A stretch of DNA of 64,000 bases from Emticicia aquatilis (lineage in GTDB: Bacteria; Bacteroidota; Bacteroidia; Cytophagales; Spirosomataceae): contig NZ_BMKK01000004.1 in assembly GCF_014644295.1 (NCBI RefSeq), forward strand, positions 496,001 to 560,000, in the 5' to 3' direction. A program made the translations under genes and the position numbers. Below, one piece after another: positions 7,996-17,960 of this stretch. Position 1 is the first letter of the stretch. Each line of letters begins with the position of its first letter. The notes below the pieces were generated by a model. That model searched no databases, was not told where the DNA came from, and was given only the letters and a program-made list of their open reading frames with translations.

Positions 7996-8016
7996 GAACA
8001 AGTTTCAAACTTGTTC
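7996..8016. repeat. Palindrome GAACAAGTTT-C-AAACTTGTTC
   Basis: Perfect 10-base arms (7996-8005 and 8007-8016) around one central base, in the gap between the hydrolase gene and hmgA. It may be an operator or a dispersed palindromic repeat. No second copy was noticed in this window. Confidence 0.6.
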
Positions 8017-8048
8017 ATAAGGAAAATGAGACTGAGGAAAGAAGGAAT

Positions 8049-8068
8049 GGGCGTAAGTATTTACGCCC
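8049..8068. repeat. Palindrome GGGCGTAA-GTAT-TTACGCCC
   Basis: Perfect 8-base GC-rich arms (8049-8056 and 8061-8068) just downstream of the hydrolase stop. It could act as a weak terminator for that gene on the minus strand, or be a dispersed repeat. Only a pyrimidine-rich stretch, not a clean T-run, follows on the minus strand. Confidence 0.55.
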
Positions 8069-8082
8069 CAAGAAGAAATGAA

Positions 8083-8913
8083 TTATGCTAAATTATTCAG
8101 CCAAAGAATGATTTTCTTGAAAACTTCACGTTTTTCGGGTTCGTTGTGTGTTTCGTGATATAAGCCTTCAAGAGAAATAAATGTCACGAGTTTACCTGCT
8201 TTTTCGGCAAAAAGTTCGCTACCATGATGCGAAGTAAGTCGGTCGGCAGTACCGTGATAAAGTAGCGTCGGAATACTTAATTTATCGGCATTATCAATTG
8301 CCCACTGGCCCGTTTCTATCATTTCGATGCCCATTTTGGCTGAAACTTTGTCATGCACGAGAGGGTCTTCTTTGTATTTTTTTACTTCTTCCACATCACG
8401 AGAAATTGCCGTAGAATCTAAACCGCTACTCAATGATAAAGCTGGAAAAATGCCTTTTAGAAGTTTACCAATAAAAAGTTTCCCAGCCGAAGGTTGAAAA
8501 GCTAATTTAAAATAAGGAGATGAAAGAATTGCTCCAGCAATTTTAGGTTGACAGCGAAGCAGATAATTAGCCACCAAATTTCCACCCATGCTATGTCCAT
8601 AAAGTATTTGTTTGGTATCAGGAAAATGAGTGGAGGCAGCTTTCAAAAGTGCATCTACATCATTCAAGAAAGTTTCAAAATCAGGAAAATGCCCACGTTT
8701 TCCCTCCGATTTTCCGTGTCCACGTTGGTCGCAGCCAATCACGGCATAGCCGTTAGACGTAAACATTTCAGCCACATGGTTATAGCGATTGATATGCTCG
8801 CCCATGCCGTGCATGAGACAAATGACAGCTTTTGTGGGCATACTGGTTTCCCACTTTTTGCCATAAATATTGAGTCCATCGGAGGTTTTCCAAGATAATT
8901 CGGTAGCGTTCAT
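8083..8913 (-). CDS. Alpha/beta hydrolase, monoacylglycerol lipase / lysophospholipase type
   Basis: 276 residues of the serine-aminopeptidase-S33 (Hydrolase_4) group. An oxyanion-hole segment LMHGMGEHINRY (about 33-44) is followed by the nucleophile elbow GHSMGG with Ser108, the acid in LYHGTADRLTSH, and the catalytic His in EGLYHETHNE. The sequence DQRGHGKSEGKRG is characteristic of monoacylglycerol lipases. No signal peptide is visible, so the enzyme is probably cytoplasmic. The substrate is inferred to be monoacylglycerol or lysophospholipid. It is transcribed divergently from the restriction-modification genes. Confidence 0.88.
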   Translation of the reverse strand: MNATELSWKTSDGLNIYGKKWETSMPTKAVICLMHGMGEHINRYNHVAEMFTSNGYAVIGCDQRGHGKSEGKRGHFPDFETFLNDVDALLKAASTHFPDTKQILYGHSMGGNLVANYLLRCQPKIAGAILSSPYFKLAFQPSAGKLFIGKLLKGIFPALSLSSGLDSTAISRDVEEVKKYKEDPLVHDKVSAKMGIEMIETGQWAIDNADKLSIPTLLYHGTADRLTSHHGSELFAEKAGKLVTFISLEGLYHETHNEPEKREVFKKIILWLNNLA

Positions 8914-8974
8914 AAGGTTTTTGAATAGATTTCATGCCTAAATATAGCAAATTCTTAGGATATACAACCGAGAG

Positions 8975-9005
8975 TTTGTGGCTTGGGTTGGTTTCTTTAT
9001 ATTTG
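8975..9005 (+). promoter_or_regulatory. Promoter of the restriction-modification operon
   Basis: TTTG (8975-8978), a 19-base spacer, then TATATTTG (8998-9005), a near-ideal Bacteroidota promoter. Transcription would begin around 9012. This puts the alternative upstream methylase start at 8978 outside the transcript and supports the ATG at 9038. Confidence 0.7.
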
Positions 9006-9037
9006 TGCAGAAAGAAGGGAAGTTTAGGAATGCTATA

Positions 9038-10081
9038 ATGATTAAAGTTGAGAGTAAAATATTGTCTGGTTACACTTTTATCGACTTGTTTGCAGGAATA
9101 GGTGGATTTCACGTTGCTTTGTCTTCGTTTGGTGCATCGTGCGTTTTTGCTTCGGAATGGGATAAATATGCTGCCGATACTTATGAAGAGAATTTTGATA
9201 AAAGACCCTATGGGGATATAACTCAAATAGATGAAATTGATATTCCTAAACATGATATTTTGTGTGCGGGTTTTCCTTGTCAATCCTTTTCAATTTCAGG
9301 TAAGCAAAAGGGATTTGATGATATAAGAGGTTCACTTTTTTTTGATATTGCTCGGATTATAAATTTCCATAAACCAAGGGTAGTTTTCTTAGAGAATGTT
9401 AAAAACTTGGTTAATCATGATGAGGGGCGAACTTTAAAAGTAATAATAGAAACACTCGAAAATTTTGATTATAAAGTCTTTACAAAAATCTTAAACTCAA
9501 GCAATTTTGGTTTGCCACAAAACCGTGAGAGAATTTATATCGTTGCTTTTCCTACAAATATTGACTCTAATAGCTTTTCATTTCCAACACCATCTAATGA
9601 GTCTATTTCGGTAGAGGATATTTTAGAACTAAACCCATTCGATGTCAAATTTATTGAACGAGAAGACATAGAAATTTACAAGACTTACTCATTTCAAGAT
9701 ACACTTTTCGGGAAAACTGAGATAAATAAGCCTCTACAAATTGGTAAAGTAAATAAAGGCGGACAAGGTGAACGTATTTATGATATTCGAGGTCATGCTA
9801 TTACACTTTCAGCTCACGGGGGTGGAATTGGGGCAAAAACAGGTTTATATTTTATTGATGGCAAAATAAGGCGGTTAACTCCACGAGAATGTGCAAGAGT
9901 GCAGGGGTTTCCTGAAGACTTTAAAATCAACCAAAGTCCTTCACAAGCATACAAGCAATTTGGTAATAGTGTTTCGATTAATGTACTGCAAAGAATAATG
10001 ATAGAAGTTCAGAAAATTTTATCTAAAAATGAACAAAGAACAATTAAAAGGTTCGCAGACAGCAAGGAATGGGTTTCTTAA
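9038..10081 (+). CDS. DNA (cytosine-5) methyltransferase, M.HhaI-like, predicted GCGC
   Basis: 347 residues from the ATG at 9038. The m5C-methylase motifs appear in order: FIDLFAGIGGF (I), AGFPCQSFSISGKQKGF with catalytic Cys81 (IV), FLENVKNL with Glu119 (VI), QNRERIYIVAF (VIII), and QAYKQFGNSVSINVL (X). From memory of M.HhaI, Cys81 and Glu119 fall at the same numbers, and the target-recognition segment KGGQGERIY...RGHAITLSAHGGG is nearly the same, which predicts GCGC recognition. The 3' end overlaps the endonuclease gene by 53 bases in a different frame. The methylase precedes the nuclease, which would allow protection before cutting. Confidence 0.95.
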   Translation: MIKVESKILSGYTFIDLFAGIGGFHVALSSFGASCVFASEWDKYAADTYEENFDKRPYGDITQIDEIDIPKHDILCAGFPCQSFSISGKQKGFDDIRGSLFFDIARIINFHKPRVVFLENVKNLVNHDEGRTLKVIIETLENFDYKVFTKILNSSNFGLPQNRERIYIVAFPTNIDSNSFSFPTPSNESISVEDILELNPFDVKFIEREDIEIYKTYSFQDTLFGKTEINKPLQIGKVNKGGQGERIYDIRGHAITLSAHGGGIGAKTGLYFIDGKIRRLTPRECARVQGFPEDFKINQSPSQAYKQFGNSVSINVLQRIMIEVQKILSKNEQRTIKRFADSKEWVS

Positions 10082-10778
10082 TGAAGATGACATCGTTGAA
10101 AAATTCAATAATTGGAAAACTGACGAAGACGCTCAAAAATGGCTTTTAATAATGGAGTATCAATTATCCGAGATTGAGTTTGTCAAAGCCATCAAGTTAA
10201 GTGGTTTTAAAACAGATGTTCAAGTTCAAATTACGGTAAAGTTAAAAGAAGCGATTGATGCCCAGAATCTGCAAGTCAAACTTGTAAGCAATCCAAAAGG
10301 ATTTAATCAAATAGATAAGAGATGGGTAGATAAATATGTTGAAATGTGGGATATTTCGCCCCAAATTGCTTCTATTTTAAAACGATATACAGGAGAAATC
10401 CAACCAAGTATTGATATTCCAAAAGATAAAAGACGAATGTTTGCCAATGAATTTTTGGAAAACGAACAGGTAGAAATAGTGAAATGGCTTGAATCCAACA
10501 AATCGCTCATTGTTTCGGATATTTTGAAAGGTAGAGGACAATTTGCGGCCGAATGGATGTTGGTGGCACAAAAAACAAAATCAAATTCAAGATGGGTTTT
10601 GAAACCAATGAATTTTTGTCTCAACTATTTTGGCAATGGAGTTGTTGAAATCACGGAAAGAGGTAATTTCAAAATCGGAAAAATAACAATGCAAAGAAAA
10701 GGGGGCGATGGAGGTAGAATCACGGCAAATATGCTACAATTTAAGCTGAACCCAGCCGAATTGTTTGAAACGCAATAA
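10029..10778 (+). CDS. Type II restriction endonuclease, HinP1I-like, predicted GCGC
   Basis: 249 residues. It closely resembles the sequence I recall for R.HinP1I (247 residues, cuts G/CGC). Shared blocks are LSGFKTD, QVKLVSN...GFNQIDK, KDKRRMF, RGQFAAEWMLVAQK and GRITANMLQFKLNPAELF. The active-site pattern D-X18-QXK of HinP1I is preserved here as Asp63, Gln82 and Lys84. The start codon lies inside the end of the methylase gene, so translation is probably coupled. No controller (C) protein gene is visible. Specificity is inferred from two independent similarities, methylase and nuclease. Confidence 0.92.
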   Translation: MNKEQLKGSQTARNGFLNEDDIVEKFNNWKTDEDAQKWLLIMEYQLSEIEFVKAIKLSGFKTDVQVQITVKLKEAIDAQNLQVKLVSNPKGFNQIDKRWVDKYVEMWDISPQIASILKRYTGEIQPSIDIPKDKRRMFANEFLENEQVEIVKWLESNKSLIVSDILKGRGQFAAEWMLVAQKTKSNSRWVLKPMNFCLNYFGNGVVEITERGNFKIGKITMQRKGGDGGRITANMLQFKLNPAELFETQ

Positions 10779-10820
10779 ATCTAAAAACAATACATACACT
10801 TCAAAAAAACAACAAAACCA

Positions 10821-12347
10821 ATGAAACAAGTATTAAAAACACTTAAAATCAAGTCACTCAACAATGGCGTTAGCACAGGTGTTGAAAGCTGGGCGGGTGG
10901 CGGAAAAGTGCTTAGTTCGTATTCACCAGTTGATGGGCAATTGATTGGAAAAGTACGTCAAGCAAACCGTGAAGATTATGATAAAGTAATTGAAAAATCC
11001 AATGCAGCTTTTAAAGTTTGGCGAACAGTTCCTGCACCAAAACGTGGCGAAATCGTTCGTCAAATGGGTGATGCTCTGCGTGCAAACAAAGATGCTTTAG
11101 GTCGTTTAGTTAGCTACGAAATGGGCAAGAGCCTACAAGAAGGCTGGGGAGAAGTACAAGAAATGATTGATATTTGCGATTTTGCGGTTGGACTTTCTCG
11201 TCAATTATATGGTCTTACTATGCACTCAGAGCGTCCGCAACACCGTATGTACGAGCAGTGGCATCCTTTGGGTATTGTCGGAATCATTTCAGCATTCAAT
11301 TTTCCAGTGGCTGTTTGGTCATGGAATAGTATGTTGGCATGGGTTTGTGGAGATGTTTGCGTTTGGAAACCTTCCGAAAAAACGCCTTTAACTGCCATTG
11401 CTTGCCAGAATATCATTCAAGAAGTGTTACGCAAAAATGATATTCCCGAAGGTGTTTCTTGCCTAATTGTGGGAGATAGAAAAGTAGGCGAATGGTTATC
11501 GAATGACACGAATGTTTCTTTGGTTTCGGCCACAGGTTCTACACGCATGGGTAAAACGGTTGGGCAAGCTGTTGCAGCTCGTTTTGGTAAAAGTTTGTTA
11601 GAGTTGGGCGGAAATAATGCCATTATTGTTACACAAAATGCTGATTTAGAGGTAGTTATTCCTGCGGTAGTTTTTGGAGCAGTCGGCACGGCTGGACAAC
11701 GTTGCACTACTACTCGTCGCTTATTCTTGCACGAAAGTATGTACGAAGAAGTGAAAAACCGTTTAGTAAAAATCTATGCTCAACTCCGCATCGGCGACCC
11801 ACTCGATGTCAATAACCACGTTGGCCCTTTGATTGATGTCGATGCCGTAAACAACTATAAAACTGCCATCGCCAATATTCAAAACGAAGGTGGCAAGGTG
11901 CTTTATGGAAACGAAGTTTTAGAAGGAACTGGCTATGAGTCAGGTTGTTATGTAAAACCAACAATTGTGGAAGTAGAAAACCAAAGCCCAACGGTTTGTC
12001 ACGAAACATTTGCACCGATTCTTTACATTAAGAAGTTTTCAACGCTCGATGAAGCAATCGAATTACAAAATGCCGTTCCGCAAGGACTTTCTTCTTCAAT
12101 CTTTACCCTCAATATGCGTGAAGCAGAACAGTTCTTATCTTATGCTGGTTCAGATTGCGGAATTGCCAATGTAAATATCGGCACATCGGGAGCAGAAATT
12201 GGTGGAGCATTCGGTGGAGAAAAAGAAACGGGCGGAGGTCGTGAAAGTGGCTCAGATGCGTGGAGAAACTACATGCGTCGCCAAACAAATACTATTAATT
12301 ATAGTACACAACTACCTTTAGCTCAAGGAATTAAGTTTGATTTGTAA
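10821..12347 (+). CDS. Aldehyde dehydrogenase, ALDH7 (alpha-aminoadipate semialdehyde) type
   Basis: 508 residues; NAD(P)-dependent oxidation of an aldehyde to the acid. The general base Glu261 (LLELGGNN) and catalytic Cys295 (TAGQRCTT) are present. The C-terminal [20 protein letters not shown] is the signature of the ALDH7/antiquitin group, which oxidises 2-aminoadipate 6-semialdehyde in lysine degradation. The first two thirds follow the usual NAD-binding then catalytic layout, and the length is normal. It is convergent with an Lrp-family regulator, which fits amino-acid catabolism. The exact substrate is inference. Confidence 0.9.
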   Translation: MKQVLKTLKIKSLNNGVSTGVESWAGGGKVLSSYSPVDGQLIGKVRQANREDYDKVIEKSNAAFKVWRTVPAPKRGEIVRQMGDALRANKDALGRLVSYEMGKSLQEGWGEVQEMIDICDFAVGLSRQLYGLTMHSERPQHRMYEQWHPLGIVGIISAFNFPVAVWSWNSMLAWVCGDVCVWKPSEKTPLTAIACQNIIQEVLRKNDIPEGVSCLIVGDRKVGEWLSNDTNVSLVSATGSTRMGKTVGQAVAARFGKSLLELGGNNAIIVTQNADLEVVIPAVVFGAVGTAGQRCTTTRRLFLHESMYEEVKNRLVKIYAQLRIGDPLDVNNHVGPLIDVDAVNNYKTAIANIQNEGGKVLYGNEVLEGTGYESGCYVKPTIVEVENQSPTVCHETFAPILYIKKFSTLDEAIELQNAVPQGLSSSIFTLNMREAEQFLSYAGSDCGIANVNIGTSGAEIGGAFGGEKETGGGRESGSDAWRNYMRRQTNTINYSTQLPLAQGIKFDL

Positions 12348-12365
12348 AATTAGATTTTAGAAGTG

Positions 12366-12404
12366 AGACAAGAGACAAAAAATATATTCTCTTGTCTCTT
12401 GTCT
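12366..12404. terminator. Bidirectional terminator-like hairpin between the ALDH and Lrp genes
   Basis: 13-base perfect arms (12366-12378 and 12392-12404) in the gap between two convergent genes. A- and T-rich bases lie in the loop and flanks. The arms contain an internal direct repeat of GAGACA-type sequence. Confidence 0.6.
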
Positions 12405-12416
12405 AAAGTATCATAT

Positions 12417-12878
12417 CTAAATATCCAACCTCGTTTCGTTCTTAATCTCGCTCATCACAAAAGTGCTGTGTGTGCTACCAATATTTTCAAGTGAAGCCAA
12501 TTTGTTCATCAAAAAACTTTGGTATTCACGCATATCTTCCACCACAACTTTTATCATAAAATCGTATTCGCCCGAAATATTGTGGCATTCAATCACTTCA
12601 TCTAACTTCACAATTTCCTGCACGAATTTTTTTCCTGCTTCTTGGGCGTGTTCTTTCAATCGTATATTACAAAAAACCATCAAGTCTTTGCCCACTTTCT
12701 CACGGTCGATGAGAGCTACATATTTCTTTATTACTCCTTCATTTTCGAGTCTTCGTACACGCTCATACACAGGTGTGGGCGAAAGATTTAATCGAGAGGC
12801 CAGTTCTTTAGTGGTCAGGTGTGCATTTTCTTGAAGGGACTTCAAAATTTCACGGTCAGTACTATCTAATTTTTGCAT
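12417..12878 (-). CDS. Lrp/AsnC-family transcriptional regulator
   Basis: 153 residues. The N-terminal HTH reads STDREILKSLQENAHLTTKELASRLNLSPTPVYERVRRLE in two parts (about 4-43), followed by the RAM/AsnC ligand-binding domain with VIECHNISGEYDFMIKVVVEDM. Lrp-type proteins sense amino acids and bind as octamers or dimers. It faces the ALDH7 gene tail-to-tail and is divergent from the cation efflux gene, so either neighbour could be a target. It has a good promoter at 12912-12942. The ligand is unknown. Confidence 0.92.
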   Translation of the reverse strand: MQKLDSTDREILKSLQENAHLTTKELASRLNLSPTPVYERVRRLENEGVIKKYVALIDREKVGKDLMVFCNIRLKEHAQEAGKKFVQEIVKLDEVIECHNISGEYDFMIKVVVEDMREYQSFLMNKLASLENIGSTHSTFVMSEIKNETRLDI

Positions 12879-12911
12879 AGATAAAATGTCGTTTTTATCA
12901 AATATTTATGT

Positions 12912-12942
12912 CAAAATTAAAAATAAAAAACGTACTAAACAA
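12912..12942 (-). promoter_or_regulatory. Promoter of the Lrp-family gene
   Basis: Minus-strand TTG (complement of 12940-12942), a 20-base spacer, then TAATTTTG (complement of 12912-12919). It lies about 35 bases before the start codon. Confidence 0.6.
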
Positions 12943-13003
12943 TCGACTTTTAGATAATTTATCTATTTTTTGTAAATTATTTAAAAAATCAATCTTTAAA
13001 TCG

Positions 13004-13011
13004 TACTTTTG
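13004..13011 (+). promoter_or_regulatory. Possible -7 element before the cation efflux gene
   Basis: TACTTTTG fits TAnnTTTG and lies 57 bases before the ATG at 13068. No well-spaced -33 TTG is visible, so support is weak. Confidence 0.35.
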
Positions 13012-13067
13012 TGAGATAAATTTTGTTGTTCATCTACTACAAAATTATACCAATCAGATATTCCTTT

Positions 13068-13994
13068 ATGAGCAAAAACACTAACCATCAAGACCACTCA
13101 ACAGGTCATATCATTCAGAGTTTGATTGTCAACTTGCTGATAACCGCCGCTAAAGGTTTTGCGGCATTCATGACAGCCTCTGGCTCAATGCTTGCCGAGA
13201 CAATCCACTCGTTTGCCGATTGCGGAAATCAAGTATTGTTGTTGATGGGTGTCAAACAAGCCCGAAGGAAACCCGATGCCAAACATCCACTCGGATATGG
13301 ACGTTCTGTGTATTTTTGGTCTTTTATGGTGGCAATGTTATTGTTTTCTTTGGGAGGAATGTTTTCAATCTACGAAGGTTTTCACAAATTAGAGCATCCC
13401 GAACCTGTCGAAAATGTCATGTGGGGCGTTGGAATCTTAGCATTTTCATTGTGTTTAGAAGGTTACAGCACATTCTCAAACATCGTAGAATTAAACAAAA
13501 GAAAAAAAGATAAATCGTTTTTTCAGTTTTTGAAAGACACAAAAGATAGTGATTTAGTAGTCATTTTTGGCGAAAACTCAGCGGCTTGCGTGGGTTTAGT
13601 ATTTGCCTTAATCGCCTTGTTGATTTCTTATTATACAGGCGGTGGCCGATATGATGCTTTTGGCTCGATATCTATCGGATTGGTATTAATTGGTGTTGCC
13701 GTTTTCTTGGCGAAAGAAGTAAAATCGCTTTTGATTGGTGAAAGTGCCGACCCAACAATCTCAGTAAAAGCTGCCGAAATTGCGACTAAACACCCATTGA
13801 TTAAAGAAATGTTGAATTGTATTACGATTCAGCAAGGGCCAGGCGAAGTCTTAGCCTGTATAAAAATAGTGTGCGAACCTAACTTAAACACTATCCAAGT
13901 AAGCTCACTCATCAACGATTTTGAAGCTCAACTCCGAACCGAATGCCCCGAAGTACGTTGGCTATTTGTTGAGCCAGATTTAAGAAAATATTAA
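13068..13994 (+). CDS. Cation diffusion facilitator family transporter
   Basis: 308 residues from the ATG at 13068; an upstream in-frame start at 13023 is less likely. There are about six membrane segments, starting around [20 protein letters not shown]. The metal-site region of the second helix reads [19 protein letters not shown], with the H/D pattern of CDF proteins. The C-terminal cytoplasmic domain follows [15 protein letters not shown] proteins usually export divalent cations such as zinc in exchange for protons, but the HSFAD...NQ variant resembles the less-characterised ZnT9-like branch, so the metal is uncertain. It precedes metH by 29 bases on the same strand. Confidence 0.88.
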   Translation: MSKNTNHQDHSTGHIIQSLIVNLLITAAKGFAAFMTASGSMLAETIHSFADCGNQVLLLMGVKQARRKPDAKHPLGYGRSVYFWSFMVAMLLFSLGGMFSIYEGFHKLEHPEPVENVMWGVGILAFSLCLEGYSTFSNIVELNKRKKDKSFFQFLKDTKDSDLVVIFGENSAACVGLVFALIALLISYYTGGGRYDAFGSISIGLVLIGVAVFLAKEVKSLLIGESADPTISVKAAEIATKHPLIKEMLNCITIQQGPGEVLACIKIVCEPNLNTIQVSSLINDFEAQLRTECPEVRWLFVEPDLRKY

Positions 13995-14023
13995 TCAGAA
14001 ATTACAGCGAGAATATAAATAAT

Positions 14024-17000
14024 ATGCAAAAAGCTAATATCCGAGAAATACTAAAAGATAGAATCCTTGTGCTTGATGGTGCAATGGGTTCTTTGATTCA
14101 AGAATACAAATTATCTGACGCAGATTATCGTGGCGAGCGTTTCAAAGATTTTCCGCATGAAGTGAAAGGTAATAACGATATGCTTTCTATCACGAAACCA
14201 GAGGTTATTAAAGAAATTCATGCCAAATACTTTGAAGCTGGGGCTGATATTGCCGAAACCAACACTTTTTCGGGAACATCAATCGCCATGGCCGACTACC
14301 ACATGGAAGATTATGTGTATGAATTGAATTATCAATCTGCCAAAATTGCTCGTGAAGTAGCTGATGAATTTACTGCCAAAAATCCAGACAAACCTCGTTT
14401 TGTTGCTGGTTCAATCGGGCCAACCAACCGTACGCTTTCGCTTTCGCCCGATGTAAACGACCCAGGTTTTCGTGCCATAACTTTCGACGAACTCGTTGAT
14501 GCTTATTATGAGCAAATTCAAGGTTTGGTCGATGGTGGTGCTGATGTACTTTTGGTTGAAACCATTTTCGATACCCTTAACGCCAAAGCGGCTTTGTATG
14601 CCATTGATTTGTTTGCCCATGATGTAAAAAACGGTACGGTTCGACCATTGCAAAGTGGCTCGATACCGAAACAAACGAGAGCAAACTTATCGGAATTTGT
14701 GCAAAATAATATTCCTGTAATGGTTTCAGGAACAATCACCGATGCTTCTGGACGCACACTTTCTGGACAAACAACTGAGGCTTTCTTAACTTCGGTTTCT
14801 CATATAGATTTGTTGTCGATTGGACTAAACTGTGCTTTGGGAGCTGATTTGATGCGTCCGTATGTACAGATTTTGGCCAACGAAGCACCATTCATGGTTT
14901 CGGCTCACCCAAATGCTGGTTTGCCAAACGAAATGGGTGAATATGACCAGTCGCCAGCCGAAATGGCTGTAATTGTAGAAGATTTCCTACAAAATGGCTT
15001 CATGAATATTATTGGTGGGTGTTGCGGAACAACGCCAGCCCACATCAAAGCAATTGCCGAAGTTGCTTCAAAATACAAACCTCGTGTCATTCCAACTTTC
15101 GAACCGATTCAGAAAGTATCTGGTTTAGAGCCTTTGAAAATGACAAAAGAAACAAATTTTGTGAATGTCGGAGAACGCTGTAATGTAACAGGTTCAAAAG
15201 CTTTTGCCCGTTTGATTCGTGAAGGAAAATATGACGATGCTCTGTCGGTAGCAAGAAATCAAGCAGAAAATGGAGCTCAGGTAATTGATGTTAATCTTGA
15301 TGAAGGGATGATTGATGGCGTAGAAGCCATGACCACTTTCTTGAATTTGATTGCCGCCGAGCCAGATATTTCTCGCTTGCCGATTATGATTGACTCCTCT
15401 AAATGGGAAGTTATCGAAGCGGGTTTGAAATGTGTGCAAGGAAAATCAATCGTAAACTCGATTTCGTTGAAAGAGGGTGAAGCGAAGTTTAAGGAATCGG
15501 CCGAAAAAGTAAAACGTTACGGTGCCGCAACGGTCGTGATGGCTTTTGATGAAGTTGGACAAGCGGATTCTTATGAACGTAGAATTGAAATCTGTAAAAG
15601 AGCCTACGATATTTTAGTCAACGAAGTTAATTTCCCTCCGCAAGATATTATTTTCGACCCAAATATCCTTACGGTTGCCACTGGTTTAGAAGAACACAAC
15701 AATTATGCAGTTGATTTTATCAATGCTACTCGTTGGATAAAGGAAAATCTTCCTTATGCCAAAGTTTCGGGTGGAGTTTCAAATATATCTTTCAGTTTCC
15801 GAGGAAACGAGCCTGTGCGTGAGGCCATGCACACGATTTTCTTGTATCACGCCATTAAGGCAGGTATGGATATGGGTATCGTAAATGCTGGACAACTGGG
15901 CGTTTACGATGATATTCCTAAAGATATGTTAGAGCTTTGTGAAGATGTATTGCTTAATCGTCGTCCAGATGCTACTGAACGTTTGGTAACTTTTGCCGAA
16001 ACCGTAAAATCGAAAGGAAAAGAAGTTGTAATTGATAATGCTTGGAGAGAATTGCCAGTTGGAAAACGTTTGGAACACGCTCTCATTAAAGGTTTAACCG
16101 AGTTTATCGACGAAGACGTAGAAGAAGCTCGCCAAGGATTTGAAAAGCCATTGCAAGTTATTGAAGGCCCTCTGATGGACGGTATGAACGTGGTGGGAGA
16201 TTTGTTTGGCGAAGGAAAAATGTTTTTGCCACAAGTAGTAAAATCGGCAAGGGTAATGAAGAAAGCAGTGGCTTATCTATTACCATTTATTGAGGAAGAG
16301 AAATTACAAAATAGAGTGGAAGGTGATGCCGAAACATCATCGAATGCAGGTAAAATCTTGCTTGCAACAGTAAAAGGTGATGTGCATGACATCGGTAAGA
16401 ATATCGTAGGTGTAGTTTTAGCTTGTAATAACTACGAAATCATTGATTTGGGCGTGATGGTTCCGACCAATAAGATTTTGGAAGAAGCTAAAAAGCATAA
16501 CGTTGATATTATCGGTTTGAGTGGTTTGATTACCCCAAGTCTCGATGAAATGGTTGGCGTAGCCAAAGAAATGGAACGTCAAGGATTCAAAATTCCGTTA
16601 CTCATTGGAGGGGCAACAACTTCACGCATCCACACGGCGGTGAAAATCGACCCGCATTATTCTGGGCCAGTAATTCACGTATTAGATGCGTCGAAAAGTG
16701 TGCCAGTAGCTGGGCGTTTGATGCAAAATGAGCAAACAAATCAAGAGATTTTTGATGAAATCAAGGCTCAGTATGCTCAATTAAGAATCGACCATGCGAG
16801 CCGTCAGAAGGATAAAAACTTTATTACGATTGAAAAAGCCAGAGAAAATCATGTAAAAATTGATTGGAGTAATTATAAAGCAACCAAGCCTAAGTTTTTG
16901 GGTACAAAAGTTTTTGAAGATTATGATTTAGCCGAAATTGCTAAATACATCGACTGGACTCCATTCTTCCAAACTTGGCAATTATCAGGAAAATATCCAA

Positions 17001-17884
17001 AGATTTTTGATGATGAGACTGTTGGAGCGGAAGCCAAAAAACTCTATGATGATGCTCAAGCAATGCTCAAAAAAGTAATTGCTGAAAAATCATTACAAGC
17101 AAAAGCAGTTATTGGTTTTTATCCAGCCAATTCGGTGGGAGATGACATTGTTTTACATAATTTTGAAGCCTACGAATATAACTCGGCTGGTCAAGGTGCT
17201 TTGAAAAATACTGGGTACAGAATTTTGAGCGAAACGGCAGTTTCAGAGACTGGTGAATTGGTAAAAAATCCACCTTTGGCTGTTTTACACCACCTTCGTC
17301 AACAAAATTTAAAGGCACAGAATTTGCCAAATTTGTGCCTTAGTGACTATATCTCCCCTTTAGGAGCTGGGGGTGATTACATCGGTGGTTTTGCAGTAAC
17401 AGCAGGTTTGGGAATCGAGTCATTACTCGAACAATACGAAAAGGAACACGATGATTATAATTCAATCATGTTAAAGGCCATCGCCGACCGATTGGCCGAG
17501 GCATTTACCGAATTGATGCACGAGCGTGTGAGAAAAGAGTTTTGGGGATATGTTTCAGACGAAACATTAAGCAACGAAGAATTAATTGCCGAAAAATATC
17601 AAGGTATTCGTCCAGCACCGGGGTATCCTGCTTGCCCTGACCATACCGAAAAAACGGCCTTATTCAATTTATTAGATGCAGGCCGAATCGGCATAGAATT
17701 AACTGAAAGTTTTGCGATGTACCCTGCGAGTTCGGTAAGTGGTTGGTATTTTGCCCATCCAGAAAGCAAGTATTTTACTATCGGAAAAATTGCTAAAGAC
17801 CAAGTAGTAGATTACGCAAAACGCAAAAATATGCCGCTCGAAGAAGTTGAAAAATGGCTCGCTCCAGTTCTGAATTATGATTGA
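14024..17884 (+). CDS. metH: Cobalamin-dependent methionine synthase
   Basis: 1286 residues, with all four modules. The homocysteine-binding barrel has zinc ligands Cys270 (LNCALGAD), Cys333 and Cys334 (GGCCGTTP). The folate-binding barrel starts near [14 protein letters not shown]. The cap and B12 domain follow, with lower axial ligand His788 in DVHDIGKN. The S-adenosylmethionine activation domain ends the protein, with [15 protein letters not shown] at about 1197-1211. The protein transfers a methyl group from methyltetrahydrofolate to homocysteine. Residues 1111-1118 (SPLGAGGD) are encoded by a palindromic repeat at 17353-17376, in a segment where homologues usually read like APKxSGxxD before YIG. 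The frame and downstream motifs remain intact. Confidence 0.97.
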   Translation: MQKANIREILKDRILVLDGAMGSLIQEYKLSDADYRGERFKDFPHEVKGNNDMLSITKPEVIKEIHAKYFEAGADIAETNTFSGTSIAMADYHMEDYVYELNYQSAKIAREVADEFTAKNPDKPRFVAGSIGPTNRTLSLSPDVNDPGFRAITFDELVDAYYEQIQGLVDGGADVLLVETIFDTLNAKAALYAIDLFAHDVKNGTVRPLQSGSIPKQTRANLSEFVQNNIPVMVSGTITDASGRTLSGQTTEAFLTSVSHIDLLSIGLNCALGADLMRPYVQILANEAPFMVSAHPNAGLPNEMGEYDQSPAEMAVIVEDFLQNGFMNIIGGCCGTTPAHIKAIAEVASKYKPRVIPTFEPIQKVSGLEPLKMTKETNFVNVGERCNVTGSKAFARLIREGKYDDALSVARNQAENGAQVIDVNLDEGMIDGVEAMTTFLNLIAAEPDISRLPIMIDSSKWEVIEAGLKCVQGKSIVNSISLKEGEAKFKESAEKVKRYGAATVVMAFDEVGQADSYERRIEICKRAYDILVNEVNFPPQDIIFDPNILTVATGLEEHNNYAVDFINATRWIKENLPYAKVSGGVSNISFSFRGNEPVREAMHTIFLYHAIKAGMDMGIVNAGQLGVYDDIPKDMLELCEDVLLNRRPDATERLVTFAETVKSKGKEVVIDNAWRELPVGKRLEHALIKGLTEFIDEDVEEARQGFEKPLQVIEGPLMDGMNVVGDLFGEGKMFLPQVVKSARVMKKAVAYLLPFIEEEKLQNRVEGDAETSSNAGKILLATVKGDVHDIGKNIVGVVLACNNYEIIDLGVMVPTNKILEEAKKHNVDIIGLSGLITPSLDEMVGVAKEMERQGFKIPLLIGGATTSRIHTAVKIDPHYSGPVIHVLDASKSVPVAGRLMQNEQTNQEIFDEIKAQYAQLRIDHASRQKDKNFITIEKARENHVKIDWSNYKATKPKFLGTKVFEDYDLAEIAKYIDWTPFFQTWQLSGKYPKIFDDETVGAEAKKLYDDAQAMLKKVIAEKSLQAKAVIGFYPANSVGDDIVLHNFEAYEYNSAGQGALKNTGYRILSETAVSETGELVKNPPLAVLHHLRQQNLKAQNLPNLCLSDYISPLGAGGDYIGGFAVTAGLGIESLLEQYEKEHDDYNSIMLKAIADRLAEAFTELMHERVRKEFWGYVSDETLSNEELIAEKYQGIRPAPGYPACPDHTEKTALFNLLDAGRIGIELTESFAMYPASSVSGWYFAHPESKYFTIGKIAKDQVVDYAKRKNMPLEEVEKWLAPVLNYD
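17353..17376 (+). repeat. GC-rich palindromic repeat, copy D, inside metH
   Basis: The sequence CTCCCCTTTAGGAGCTGGGG and then GTGA matches copy B in hppD at almost every position and is read in the same frame. It gives SPLGAGGD at residues 1111-1118 of MetH. Confidence 0.85.
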
Positions 17885-17921
17885 GAAGATAAATTCAATT
17901 AAATAAATTTCACAAATACTT

Positions 17922-17957
17922 TACCGCTAAAGCCTTTGGGCCTTAGCGGTATTTTTT
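17922..17957. terminator. Bidirectional rho-independent terminator, metH / nnr
   Basis: The stem TACCGCTAA-GCC / GGC-TTAGCGGTA (17922-17934 with 17939-17951) has one mismatch and a TTTG loop. A run of T follows on the plus strand. It sits between two convergent genes. Confidence 0.85.
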
Positions 17958-17960
17958 TAC

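Noticed and set aside
8978-9037. Upstream start for the methylase gene (adds 20 residues)
   Set aside because: A well-matched promoter at 8975-9005 would begin transcription after this start, and M.HhaI-type numbering fits the ATG at 9038.
8780-9283. 167-residue minus-strand open frame across the hydrolase start and the methylase start
   Set aside because: It overlaps two well-supported genes in other frames and has no recognisable family or composition.
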